Assembly: GCA_017387265.1 (NCBI GenBank)
Contig: JAFOFM010000169.1
Coordinates: forward strand, 1 to 18,411
From: Peptococcaceae bacterium
GTDB lineage: Bacteria; Bacillota; Peptococcia; Peptococcales; Peptococcaceae
Direction of reading: 5' to 3'
Length of the DNA stretch: 18,411 nucleotides
The notes beneath the pieces are model-generated. The model made no database searches. It saw only the letters and a list, made by a program, of their open reading frames with translations, and was not told the origin of the DNA. Position 1 is the stretch's first letter. The number at the start of each line of letters is the position of its first letter. The translations under genes were made by a program, and so were the position numbers. This document shows, one piece after another, positions 8,877-16,447 of the stretch.

Positions 8877-9053
8877 GAGAAGGGTATGCCTTTGTCGTTG
8901 GCCGCCTTCCGACTATAGATGGACACGATTTCGTCTGTCATACGTGCAACGGACAGCACTTGTGCTGTTCCGGGAGCACAGGACAGGCGAAAGGCAGTGT
9001 CCAGGTATGGAGGGAAAGGACAAAAGACAAAGCCATCCCTTCTCTATTTTTTT
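8877..9053 (+). ncRNA. ssrS: Probable 6S RNA
   Basis: A roughly 170-nt rod-shaped RNA with no convincing protein gene. The ends pair: 8877-8884 with 9037-9044 (eight perfect pairs) and 8891-8896 with 9026-9031. A large, nearly symmetrical bubble follows (8897-8920 opposite 9003-9025). A long upper arm then forms: 8921-8926 with 8997-9002; 8929-8939 with 8982-8992 (one G-U); 8944-8947 with 8976-8979; and an apical hairpin 8950-8958 with 8963-8972, bulged at 8969. The 3' end runs into seven T (9047-9053). Closing stem, central bubble and long apical arm of 160-200 nt is the 6S architecture, in which the bubble mimics open promoter DNA and captures RNA polymerase in stationary phase. The class is inferred from shape, not sequence identity. 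A cis-acting leader of potABC is the main alternative, since 9009-9015 can pair with 9036-9042 as a terminator-like hairpin. Confidence 0.6.
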
Positions 9054-9124
9054 GAAACATTGTACAAAGAATTATTGCATAAACAGAATCATAAATATTT
9101 TTTTCAAAAAAATCAGGAAAACTA

Positions 9125-9152
9125 TAGATTTCAGGGGGGAATATAGTATAAT
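9125..9152 (+). promoter_or_regulatory. Probable promoter of potABC
   Basis: A perfect TATAAT (9147-9152) is preceded at 16 bases by TAGATT (9125-9130), a weak -35. Transcription would start near 9159 and give a leader of about 75 nt. The stretch between the structured RNA and this promoter (9054-9124) is A/T-rich with nothing else recognisable. Confidence 0.5.
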
Positions 9153-9169
9153 TATCTTAATTTATCATG

Positions 9170-9195
9170 GGGGTTCCAGCTCAAAATAGCACCCC
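9170..9195 (+). other. Small hairpin in the potA leader
   Basis: GGGGT (9170-9174) pairs with ACCCC (9191-9195), and GCT (9179-9181) with AGC (9188-9190) inside it. No T-run follows, so it is not a terminator. It lies between the predicted transcription start and the potA ribosome binding site. Confidence 0.4.
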
Positions 9196-9232
9196 GGATA
9201 AAAATCTGCCAATAAGGAATGGGGAGGAGACA

Positions 9233-10807
9233 ATGAAGAAACTGATTCAATTTAAAAACATCGTGAAAGAATTCGATGGGAATCTTGTTTTAAAAGGAAT
9301 TAATTTAGACATTTACGAAAATGAGTTCGTGACGCTGCTGGGGCCTAGCGGCTGCGGGAAAACGACTCTGTTGCGTATTCTGGGTGGTTTCCTGACGCCG
9401 GATAAGGGTCAGGTTATGTTTGATGGCGTAGATATCTGCGAACTGCCGCCATATAAGCGGGAAATCAACACGGTATTCCAGAAGTACGCCCTGTTCCCTC
9501 ACATGAACGTTTATGACAATGTAGCTTTTGGTCTGAAAATCAAAAAAGAACCAAAAGATGTAATAGAACAGAAAGTAAAACGTATGCTGAAATTAGTAGG
9601 TCTGGAAGACTTCGGGCCTCGCCGCATTAACGAAATGTCCGGCGGTCAGCAGCAGCGTGTGGCCATTGCCCGTGCGCTGGTAAATGAGCCATCGGTACTG
9701 CTCTTAGACGAGCCGTTAGGCGCTCTGGACCTGAAGCTGCGTAAAGAAATGCAGCACGAACTGAAAAAAATTCAGCAGGAGGTTGGCATTACCTTCGTAT
9801 TCGTTACTCACGATCAGGAGGAAGCCTTAACCATGTCCGATAAAATTGTAGTTATGAAAGAGGGTACCATTCAGCAGATTGGTTCTCCAACGGATATCTA
9901 CAACGAGCCTGCCAATGAATTTGTTGCCCGCTTCATCGGGGAGAGCAATATCATTGATGGCGTGATGATTCAGGACAAAGAAGTTATGTTTGAAGATAAA
10001 AAATTCGCCTGTCTGGATGCCGGGTTTGCGCCAAATGAAAAAGTTGACGTAGTAATCCGTCCGGAAGACCTGGATATTGTTCCAAAAGAACAGGGCAAAC
10101 TGAAAGGCGTTGTAAAATCGGTGCTGTTCAAGGGTGTTCACTACGAAACCATCGTAGAAACCCGTTCCGGTACCAGCATTACCGTAACTATGCACGTATC
10201 CGAGGACAAACCGGTAGTTAACACCGAGGCAAAAGAAAAAATGAGTGCCAACGACTTCTATCTGGACTTAGAGGATATTGCTGAACTGACAGAAGCGGAT
10301 ATCATTGCCCGTGCCGATGCCCAGGCGTGGGATTCGGAAAGCGAAGACTGGATTTCCATCAACAAAGTGGAATACGATATCGAACCGAAAATCGGCACCT
10401 ATCCGGTAACCTTCTCCACAAAAGCGGGTACTATGGTATCGGCGCAGATGTTTGTGCGGGAAGCAAACCGTATTGCAAGTAAAGAATACGAAGAAGAAAT
10501 CTATGCGGTGAACTTCTTCAAAAAAGTAGACGAAATCAAAGAAAGTATGGCGCTGGATACCGACCTGAAAACCTGGGCAAATGCTTCCGCGTGGAGCCTG
10601 GAGGACGGTGTTATGGTAGAAATTACCGATGTGGTTTACGATTTCGATCCGGAAACCATCGTGCCTGGCGATTACAAAGTAACCTTTAAGACAGAAGGTT
10701 ATGAATATATGATCGATACAACAGACAAACATGAAGTGGGTGAAGAAGTAGGGCTGCTGTTTGGCCCTGAAGATATCCACATTATGTCGCGGAAGGGGAG
10801 TTACTGA
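9233..10807 (+). CDS. potA: Spermidine/putrescine ABC transporter ATPase PotA with inserted tandem repeats
   Basis: A 524-residue ATPase that powers polyamine import on the inner face of the membrane. Walker A is GPSGCGKTT (37-45), the signature MSGGQQQR starts at 135, Walker B ends with D159-E160, and the H-loop is VFVTHDQEE. The C-terminal TOBE domain is split: its first part runs to about residue 312 ([10 protein letters not shown]) and its last part resumes at 489 ([10 protein letters not shown]) and ends with GPEDIHIM. Between them lie two homologous repeats of about 86 and 90 residues. Removing them leaves about 348 residues, the usual PotA size. ATG 9233 follows GGGGAGGAGA; an in-frame ATG at 9167 has no ribosome binding site and lies in the leader hairpin. 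The potB gene begins three bases after the stop. Confidence 0.93.
   Translation: MKKLIQFKNIVKEFDGNLVLKGINLDIYENEFVTLLGPSGCGKTTLLRILGGFLTPDKGQVMFDGVDICELPPYKREINTVFQKYALFPHMNVYDNVAFGLKIKKEPKDVIEQKVKRMLKLVGLEDFGPRRINEMSGGQQQRVAIARALVNEPSVLLLDEPLGALDLKLRKEMQHELKKIQQEVGITFVFVTHDQEEALTMSDKIVVMKEGTIQQIGSPTDIYNEPANEFVARFIGESNIIDGVMIQDKEVMFEDKKFACLDAGFAPNEKVDVVIRPEDLDIVPKEQGKLKGVVKSVLFKGVHYETIVETRSGTSITVTMHVSEDKPVVNTEAKEKMSANDFYLDLEDIAELTEADIIARADAQAWDSESEDWISINKVEYDIEPKIGTYPVTFSTKAGTMVSAQMFVREANRIASKEYEEEIYAVNFFKKVDEIKESMALDTDLKTWANASAWSLEDGVMVEITDVVYDFDPETIVPGDYKVTFKTEGYEYMIDTTDKHEVGEEVGLLFGPEDIHIMSRKGSY
10169..10696 (+). repeat. Two tandem protein repeats inserted in the PotA TOBE domain
   Basis: PotA residues 313-398 and 399-488 align with each other. 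Shared landmarks are the GT start with an M-x-V strand, an ADAQAW/ANASAW segment, a VEYDIEP/VVYDFDP segment, and [21 protein letters not shown] at the end. The DNA copies have diverged, so the duplication is old. The repeats look beta-rich and recall Ig-like repeats of surface proteins, which would be unusual in a cytoplasmic ATPase; the fold is inference. Confidence 0.8.
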
Positions 10808-10809
10808 TT

Positions 10810-11646
10810 ATGAAACAGTTCCGCCGCATGGCCTACCCTTACATCTTCTGGAGTGTCGTTATGATTATCCTGCCGATGCTGTTAATCGTAATGTATGCAT
10901 TTACACAGAAGGGCAACGACGTATTAACCTTCAAAGTAACCCTGGATAACTTTATCCGGTTCTTTAGTGATCCGATCTTCATGGATGTTCTGAAACGTTC
11001 CATGTGGGTAGCGGTTCTGACAACTGTGCTGTGTCTGGTGCTGGGGTATCCGGTTGCCTATATTATTGCACAGGCTGACGGCCGCAAAAAAGTAATGCTG
11101 GTGCTGTTAATCACCATTCCAATGTGGATTAACATGCTGGTGCGCACCTATGCGTGGGTGGGGATTCTGCAGGATAAAGGGCTCATTAACACCATTCTGG
11201 GCTTCTTTGGCATCGGGCCGATCAGCCTGATTTACACCGATTTCGCGGTTGTACTGGGGATGGTGTATAACTTTATTCCGTTTATGATTCTGCAGATTTA
11301 TACCGCTCTCAGCAAACTTGACAAAAGCTACCTGGAGGCAGCAAGCGACTTAGGCGCCAACAAGCTGCAGTCCTTTTTAAACGTAACCCTGCCGTTATCT
11401 TTGCCAGGGGTTATCAGCGGTATTACCCTGGTATTCCTGCCGGCGGTATCCAGCTTCTTTATTCCAAAGATGCTGGGCGGCGGCCAGTACGTATTAATCG
11501 GGAACGTTATCGAATCCCAGTTCCTCACATCCGGCAACTGGAACTTCGGTAGTGCGATTTCTCTGATTATGGCGGTTATCATCCTGATTTCCATGTACAT
11601 CACCAAAAAACTGGATAAAACCGGCTTAAATGAAGGGGGGAAATAG
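10810..11646 (+). CDS. potB: Spermidine/putrescine ABC transporter permease PotB
   Basis: A 278-residue inner-membrane permease with about six transmembrane helices, the first at about residues 11-32. The ATPase-contact (EAA) loop is at residues 176-200, beginning EAASDLGA and ending LPLSLPG. It pairs with PotC to form the polyamine channel. The ATG lies three bases after potA, with AAGGGGA upstream. The length matches the family (275-290 residues). Confidence 0.94.
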   Translation: MKQFRRMAYPYIFWSVVMIILPMLLIVMYAFTQKGNDVLTFKVTLDNFIRFFSDPIFMDVLKRSMWVAVLTTVLCLVLGYPVAYIIAQADGRKKVMLVLLITIPMWINMLVRTYAWVGILQDKGLINTILGFFGIGPISLIYTDFAVVLGMVYNFIPFMILQIYTALSKLDKSYLEAASDLGANKLQSFLNVTLPLSLPGVISGITLVFLPAVSSFFIPKMLGGGQYVLIGNVIESQFLTSGNWNFGSAISLIMAVIILISMYITKKLDKTGLNEGGK

Positions 11647-11649
11647 CAG

Positions 11650-12483
11650 ATGAAAGATTCGAAAAAAATTCTCTCTAAAATCTACATGGTGCTGATTATG
11701 GCATTTTTCTATCTGCCTATTTTCTACACGGTGGTGTTCTCGTTCAACTCGGGCCGTTCGTTAACCCGCTTTGACGGTTTCTCCCTGCGCTGGTATGAAA
11801 AAATGTTCAGCGATTCTAACATGATGAAGGCGATTTTCTATACCATCATCATTGCGCTTATGGCAACTGCTATTTCTACAGTGGTGGGCACCATTGCAGC
11901 CATCGGGTTATCCAACTGCCGCAAACTGGTGCGCGGTATCATGGAGCAGGTAAATAACCTGCCGTTAACCAACCCGGATATCGTAACCGCTATCGGGCTG
12001 TTAATGTTCTTTAGTATGCTGGGGCTGGAAAAAGGCTTTACCACCATGCTGCTGGCACACGTGATGTTCTGCATCCCGTATGTTATGCTGAGTGTTATGC
12101 CGAAACTGCGCTCCTTAGATCCAAACCTGGCCGATGCCGCTTTGGATTTAGGCGCAACACCATGGCAGGCACTGACCAAAGTTATCGTGCCGCAGATTAT
12201 GCCCGGCATTGTATCCGGTGCACTGGTAGCGTTCACCATGTCCTTTGACGATTTCATTATCTCGTACTTCGTAACTGGTAATGGCGTCAACAATATCTCA
12301 ATCCTCGTGTATACTATGAGTAAACGAGTGAATCCATCCATCAACGCGCTGTCTACTTTAATTATCCTGATTATCACAGCCGTTCTGGTACTGATTAACG
12401 TGATTCCAATGTTCAAAGAATGGAGCGACAAACGCAAAAAAGAAAAGCAGCAGGCTGCAGAAGCTGCTGCTTCCAATGAATAA
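11650..12483 (+). CDS. potC: Spermidine/putrescine ABC transporter permease PotC
   Basis: A 277-residue second permease subunit with about six transmembrane helices and the EAA loop at residues 162-186 (DAALDLGAT to VPQIMPG). The FDDFIISYF segment near the fifth helix is typical of PotC. The C-terminus is a short charged, alanine-rich tail. It starts three bases after the potB stop, with a G-rich ribosome binding site. It is the last gene of the operon: a terminator follows 17 bases later and no potD substrate-binding protein gene is present. Confidence 0.94.
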   Translation: MKDSKKILSKIYMVLIMAFFYLPIFYTVVFSFNSGRSLTRFDGFSLRWYEKMFSDSNMMKAIFYTIIIALMATAISTVVGTIAAIGLSNCRKLVRGIMEQVNNLPLTNPDIVTAIGLLMFFSMLGLEKGFTTMLLAHVMFCIPYVMLSVMPKLRSLDPNLADAALDLGATPWQALTKVIVPQIMPGIVSGALVAFTMSFDDFIISYFVTGNGVNNISILVYTMSKRVNPSINALSTLIILIITAVLVLINVIPMFKEWSDKRKKEKQQAAEAAASNE

Positions 12484-12499
12484 TACGCTGCAGACGCAA

Positions 12500-12532
12500 A
12501 CACGCCTCTCTTTTCAGAGAGGCGTGTTTTTT
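12500..12532 (+). terminator. Intrinsic terminator after potC
   Basis: An 11-base-pair perfect stem (12500-12510 with 12517-12527) with a six-base loop is followed by a T-run to 12532. It lies between convergent genes. On the minus strand the stem is followed only by a short T stretch, so it may act weakly for the DUF401 gene too. Confidence 0.92.
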
Positions 12533-12556
12533 GTTCTTATTAAGAAAAACACCAGC

Positions 12557-13774
12557 TTAAAAAATCAGCATCCATGCAAAGCAGAAGGTCAGCAGTAAAA
12601 ACTGAGCAACGATGGTTGGCTTTAAGGAGCCGAACATGGTGGAATGGAAATATTCCACGGTAACAATCAGACACAGATGGGCAGGAGATAACATAACGCC
12701 GGTTAAGCCGCAGATATAGGTAAGTGCCAGTGCATCCAGACTGCCAGGGCCCAGCATAGGCAGAATCAGCGGAAAGGCGATGGCGGCGAAGCCCTGCGGC
12801 AGACCGGTTAACAGCCCCATGAAAAATGCGGTGAGGCATACAACAGCCAGAGCCGGGATGCCGGAAGACTGGAAGAATGCAATCAGTCCATCGATGGTGC
12901 CGGTGGCGTACAGCATACCCTGGAAAAACAGAATAGCCAGAATACTGGTGATAATCGGCAGGTGCAGGGAATCACGAATCATGTCCAGCCATTGTTTTGG
13001 ATTGTAACGCAGAATGGCTGCCAACAGCGCCACAATAATCAGCATAGACAGGGTTGTGTTCATATTGCATACCGTTACAAAGAACACATTGAGCAGAATT
13101 GGACCGATGGCTAAGATAACCGCCAGAATCTGTTCTTTTTTATTACCGGAAGAAATTTCAGCCGCAGTTGGTTCACTGATTTCGTAATCCTTACCGCGCA
13201 GCATCAGTACAGCACCGATAAAGATAGCAGCAAAGGACATGACAAACTGATGGCCGACAATTTCACCGATGGGAATCATCGTAAAGGACGAAGCCAGCAG
13301 CAGTGAAGGAAGAATCGGATTACAGAATTCCCACACATGGCGGAACCAGTAGTTGATTGCAGTTTTCTTTTCCGGAGACAGTCTGTACGGCTGGGCTGCT
13401 TCTTCTACCATTGGTGCGGAGAAAATAGCGCCGCCCAGAGATGGCAGAAAGCCCAGAAAGGCCGGCATAACTGCCAGAATAATGCGATTATCGCGGAAGA
13501 GAGAAGAAGCCGCTAAGGTGAAATTTTTAAGGATTCCGCTGGTACGCAGCAGATATTCCAGACACATAACCAGATATAGAGTCAGCACCATATTCCAGGT
13601 CGTAAAGCTGACTGCAGTGGTGTATAATGCCTGGCCAAGATGCGCCGGTACAAAACCGGACAGTACAAACAGTACCGCTGTAGCTGCCAGCACAGCGTAA
13701 CTGATATGAATCCGACGGTTCAATAATAGAATCATCAGTGCCAGAGAAAGCAGAATCTGTATAAGTGCAAACAT
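12557..13774 (-). CDS. DUF401 family polytopic membrane protein
   Basis: A 405-residue protein with about ten or eleven hydrophobic helices, matching the uncharacterised DUF401 family. Recognisable segments are the PSLGGAIFSAPMVEEA loop, the NYWFRHVWEFCNP segment and, near the end, GLTGVMLSPAHLCLI followed by VEYF. Repeated Gly/Pro-rich re-entrant-like loops resemble ion-coupled organic-anion transporters, so a carrier role is plausible but unproven. I chose the start at 13774 (MFALIQ), with AGAAGG ten bases upstream. A longer reading from 13855 adds 27 hydrophobic residues but has no ribosome binding site and would start almost at the predicted transcription start. It stands alone, divergent from ilvB and convergent with potC. 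Confidence 0.85.
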   Translation of the reverse strand: MFALIQILLSLALMILLLNRRIHISYAVLAATAVLFVLSGFVPAHLGQALYTTAVSFTTWNMVLTLYLVMCLEYLLRTSGILKNFTLAASSLFRDNRIILAVMPAFLGFLPSLGGAIFSAPMVEEAAQPYRLSPEKKTAINYWFRHVWEFCNPILPSLLLASSFTMIPIGEIVGHQFVMSFAAIFIGAVLMLRGKDYEISEPTAAEISSGNKKEQILAVILAIGPILLNVFFVTVCNMNTTLSMLIIVALLAAILRYNPKQWLDMIRDSLHLPIITSILAILFFQGMLYATGTIDGLIAFFQSSGIPALAVVCLTAFFMGLLTGLPQGFAAIAFPLILPMLGPGSLDALALTYICGLTGVMLSPAHLCLIVTVEYFHSTMFGSLKPTIVAQFLLLTFCFAWMLIF

Positions 13775-13866
13775 AAAAAAGACGCCTTCTTTCTGAATAA
13801 AAGTGAGTATGAAAATGAACAGAAAATAAATAGAAATCCATATGGCGGATGCCATTCATTACTTGC

Positions 13867-13895
13867 ATTGTATACCCGCACTTTTATTTCGTCAA
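13867..13895 (-). promoter_or_regulatory. Sigma-A type promoter of the DUF401 gene
   Basis: On the minus strand TTGACG (13890-13895) and TACAAT (13867-13872) are separated by exactly 17 bases. The start would be near 13860, leaving a leader of about 85 nt. Confidence 0.8.
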
Positions 13896-13937
13896 CCGCA
13901 AAAAGTGGCTTAAAATGGCTGAAAATGACGGGTACAA

Positions 13938-13952
13938 TGTATCGTGGATACA
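13938..13952. promoter_or_regulatory. Operator-like palindrome in the divergent region
   Basis: TGTATC and GATACA form a perfect inverted repeat around a 3-base centre. GTATAC also occurs at the -10 of the DUF401 promoter (13870-13875) and at the -10 of the ilvB promoter (14033-14038). This suggests a shared regulator site, but the protein is unknown. Confidence 0.35.
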
Positions 13953-14010
13953 GTATAACAGCATGTTTAGGGGTATTAGCTTTTTTTATAAAATAATCAT
14001 AAAGTGATGG

Positions 14011-14039
14011 TTGCAATTTGAAAAACAGAAGTGTATACT
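14011..14039 (+). promoter_or_regulatory. ilvB: Sigma-A type promoter of the ilv operon
   Basis: TTGCAA (14011-14016) and TATACT (14034-14039) are separated by 17 bases. Transcription would start near 14046, giving a leader of about 128 nt. Confidence 0.8.
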
Positions 14040-14047
14040 AGTCACAA

Positions 14048-14089
14048 TACTTTTGTAGCATAACAGAGAAAACTGTTATAGTACAAGTA
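14048..14089 (+). other. Long hairpin at the start of the ilvB leader
   Basis: Pairs form between 14048-14052 and 14085-14089, 14055-14057 and 14082-14084, and 14060-14066 and 14073-14079, around an AGAAAA loop. No T-run follows, so it is not a terminator. It may stabilise the 5' end of the message or be a protein site. The rest of the leader (14090-14156) is A-rich; no T-box elements are visible. Confidence 0.55.
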
Positions 14090-14173
14090 AAACAGTAAAT
14101 CAAAAACGTTAAATTAAGAATGAAGATAAATAGACAGAAATGTCAGATAATCTTGCAGGAGGTGTAGAAATCA

Positions 14174-15847
14174 GTGTTAGGTGCTGATATCTTATTACAT
14201 TGTTTAGAATTACACGGTGTGGATACCGTCTTTGGTCTGCCGGGCGGCGTGGTTATTCCACTGTATGACCGTTTAAAAGAATTTCCAAATATTCATCATG
14301 TTCTGGTTCGTCATGAACAGGGTGCTGCGCATGCAGCCGACGGTTATGCCAGAGCTACCGGTAAAGTAGGCGTGTGCTTTGCAACATCCGGTCCTGGGGC
14401 AACCAATCTGGTAACCGGGATTGCAACCGCAAATATGGACTCTATCCCAATGGTATGCATCATGGGTCAGGTTGTAAAAGAACTGCTGGGGAAAGACGGG
14501 TTCCAGGAAGCGCACATGACAGGGATCTGTCAGCCAATCTGCAAACACACTTATGCAGTAAGCGATGCGGCACAGCTGCCGGATATTATTGCAGAAGCAT
14601 TTTATGTGGCAAGCAGCGGCCGTCCTGGTCCGGTTGTCATTGACATTCCAAAAGACGTATTTGTACAGAACGTACAGGTTCCATATGACACAGGTACTGT
14701 ACGCAACCGTATTGAGATGAAATACAAACCTTGTCAGGTAAACAAAGAACAGGTTTTAAAAGTTGCGAACTATATCAAAGAAGCAAAAAAACCAATGCTG
14801 GTAGTAGGCGGCGGTGTAAACAACCGTCTGGAAAACAGCGAGCTGTTATACAGCATTGCACAGAAAGCAGATATGCCGGTGGCAACCACACTGATGGCGC
14901 GCGGCGTATTCCCGACCGGTACTCCATATGATATCGGTATGCCGGGGATGCACGGTACCGTAGAAGCAAACTACACCATTCAGCACTGTGACTGTCTGGT
15001 AACAGTAGGGATGCGTTTTGATGACCGTGTAACCAGTAATGTAAGCGGTTTTGCACCAAACGCAGAACGCATCATTCATGTTGATATTGATGCTGCTGAA
15101 ATCGGCAAAACAGTAAAACCTACTTTCCCGTTAGTAGCAGACAGTGCGGATTTCCTGGATGCTCTGGCAGAAGTACTGCAGCAGTGTGAACACAAAGAAT
15201 GGATGGAAGAAGTACAGCAGAGCCGCTATGAGGTAAAATCTCCAGCCGGCAGCGTACTGCCTCCAAAAGAAACCTTCGGGTTTATCGACAAATATGTAGA
15301 TGAAAATACTATCGTGGTAACCGACGTTGGTCAGCACCAGATGTGGGCGGCACTGTTCTTAAATGCAAAAGGGCCAAGAAAATTCATTACATCCGGCGGC
15401 TTAGGCACCATGGGCTTCGGGTTCCCTGCAGCAATCGGTTCCCAGTTCGGCTTCCCGAACCGCAATGTAATTCTGATTACCGGTGACGGCAGCTTCCAGA
15501 TGAACATGCAGGAACTGGCTATTATGAAACAGTTCAAATTACCAATCAAAATCTGCTTAATGAACAATGGTTTCTTAGGCATGGTTCACCAGTGGCAGAA
15601 GCTGTTCTTTGACGGCAACTACTCGGCAACCATTCTGGACAGTGCTCCAAACTGGGAAAAACTTGCCGATGCATACGACATTAAATATATGCGTATTGAT
15701 ACACTGGAACAGTGTGATGAAAAACTGGCAGAGGCATTAACATCCAATGAAGGCTGGTTTATCGATTTCCGCATTGATGCAGGTGCCGATGTATATCCAA
15801 TGGTACCGGCCGGCAAAACACTTGATGACATTTTAGTGGGGGAGTAG
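14174..15847 (+). CDS. ilvB: Acetohydroxyacid synthase (acetolactate synthase) large subunit, first copy
   Basis: A 557-residue thiamine-diphosphate and FAD enzyme that condenses two pyruvates to acetolactate, or pyruvate with 2-ketobutyrate to acetohydroxybutyrate, the first common step of valine, leucine and isoleucine synthesis. Catalytic E48 lies in VRHEQGAAHAADGYARA, the FAD-contact motif is MRFDDRVT, and the ThDP/magnesium motif runs from GDGS (437-440) to NNG (464-466). These favour the anabolic FAD type over the catabolic AlsS type. The segment after GQV reads VVKELLGKDGFQEAHMTGI, less conserved than in the copy at 17504. Start is GTG 14174, with AGGAGG at 14157-14162; no ATG fits. 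It is followed four bases later by ilvN. Confidence 0.93.
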   Translation: MLGADILLHCLELHGVDTVFGLPGGVVIPLYDRLKEFPNIHHVLVRHEQGAAHAADGYARATGKVGVCFATSGPGATNLVTGIATANMDSIPMVCIMGQVVKELLGKDGFQEAHMTGICQPICKHTYAVSDAAQLPDIIAEAFYVASSGRPGPVVIDIPKDVFVQNVQVPYDTGTVRNRIEMKYKPCQVNKEQVLKVANYIKEAKKPMLVVGGGVNNRLENSELLYSIAQKADMPVATTLMARGVFPTGTPYDIGMPGMHGTVEANYTIQHCDCLVTVGMRFDDRVTSNVSGFAPNAERIIHVDIDAAEIGKTVKPTFPLVADSADFLDALAEVLQQCEHKEWMEEVQQSRYEVKSPAGSVLPPKETFGFIDKYVDENTIVVTDVGQHQMWAALFLNAKGPRKFITSGGLGTMGFGFPAAIGSQFGFPNRNVILITGDGSFQMNMQELAIMKQFKLPIKICLMNNGFLGMVHQWQKLFFDGNYSATILDSAPNWEKLADAYDIKYMRIDTLEQCDEKLAEALTSNEGWFIDFRIDAGADVYPMVPAGKTLDDILVGE

Positions 15848-15851
15848 AGAT

Positions 15852-16337
15852 ATGAAACATAAGGTAGCAGTATTAGTAGAAAATAATCCTGGTGTACTGG
15901 CGAAAGTAGCCAATCTGTTCTCCAGAAGAGGATATAATATTGACAGTCTGGTAGTAAGTGATACCGAAGACAAAAGCATTTCCCGTATGACCATTGTGGT
16001 AGACGGTGATGCAAAAACAGTTGAGCAGGTAACAAAACAGCTGCACAAACTGGTAGATGTTATTAAAGTAAACGATTTGACAAACGATGATACCGTATGC
16101 CGCCAGCTGCTCTTAGTACGTGTAGCAGCGGATCATCAGACCAGAGGCGAAATTATCCAGCTGATGGATATCTTCCGTGCACGCATTATTGACATCGGCC
16201 GTCGTTCTTTAATTATTGAAGCAACCGGCGACGAATCTAAAATCGAAGCGATTCTGAAATCGCTGCAGCCATTCGGGATTCAGGAAATTGTAAAAACTGG
16301 TATCTCTGCAATGGTTAGAAGTCCAAAAGAAAAATAA
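15852..16337 (+). CDS. ilvN: Acetohydroxyacid synthase regulatory small subunit
   Basis: A 161-residue regulatory subunit that activates the large subunit and mediates feedback inhibition by valine. An ACT domain covers about residues 4-75 and a second regulatory domain about 80-158. G14 in NNPGVL and N29 in RRGYNIDSL coincide in position with residues that in E. coli IlvH are needed for valine sensitivity, so the enzyme is predicted to be valine-inhibited. The ATG lies four bases after ilvB, with the ribosome binding site in the end of ilvB. It is the only small subunit in the window, although two large subunits are encoded. Confidence 0.95.
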   Translation: MKHKVAVLVENNPGVLAKVANLFSRRGYNIDSLVVSDTEDKSISRMTIVVDGDAKTVEQVTKQLHKLVDVIKVNDLTNDDTVCRQLLLVRVAADHQTRGEIIQLMDIFRARIIDIGRRSLIIEATGDESKIEAILKSLQPFGIQEIVKTGISAMVRSPKEK

Positions 16338-16447
16338 AATCGTCTTAAAAATATAAATTAAAAGACAATAATATGCAATTACAGACGTAAACAGGGCAGG
16401 TCTCTGTTACACATAAATTTTGAATGGATTTAGGGAGGAACTTTATT

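Noticed and set aside
8919..9189. Two overlapping short plus-strand reading frames (75 and 81 codons) after rlmN
   Set aside because: Both lie across the structured RNA and its T-run, lack ribosome binding sites, and encode low-complexity Lys/Asn/Ile-rich C-terminal ends without family features.
10268..10780. 170-codon minus-strand reading frame opposite the PotA repeat insertion
   Set aside because: Phe/His-rich shadow. The plus-strand frame is continuous with the ATPase and its repeats align as protein, so the coding strand is clear.
11838..12503. 221-codon minus-strand reading frame opposite potC
   Set aside because: It is antisense to a clear PotC gene, has no ribosome binding site, and reads as Ser/Ile/Thr-rich shadow sequence.
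14040..14173. T-box riboswitch before ilvB
   Set aside because: The leader of about 128 nt is too short and has no GGTGG-type T-box sequence or terminator/antiterminator pair.
16338..16447. Possible terminator or attenuator between ilvN and ilvC
   Set aside because: Only weak five-base stems (for example GTCTT with AAGAC) without a T-run are visible, so co-transcription is more likely.
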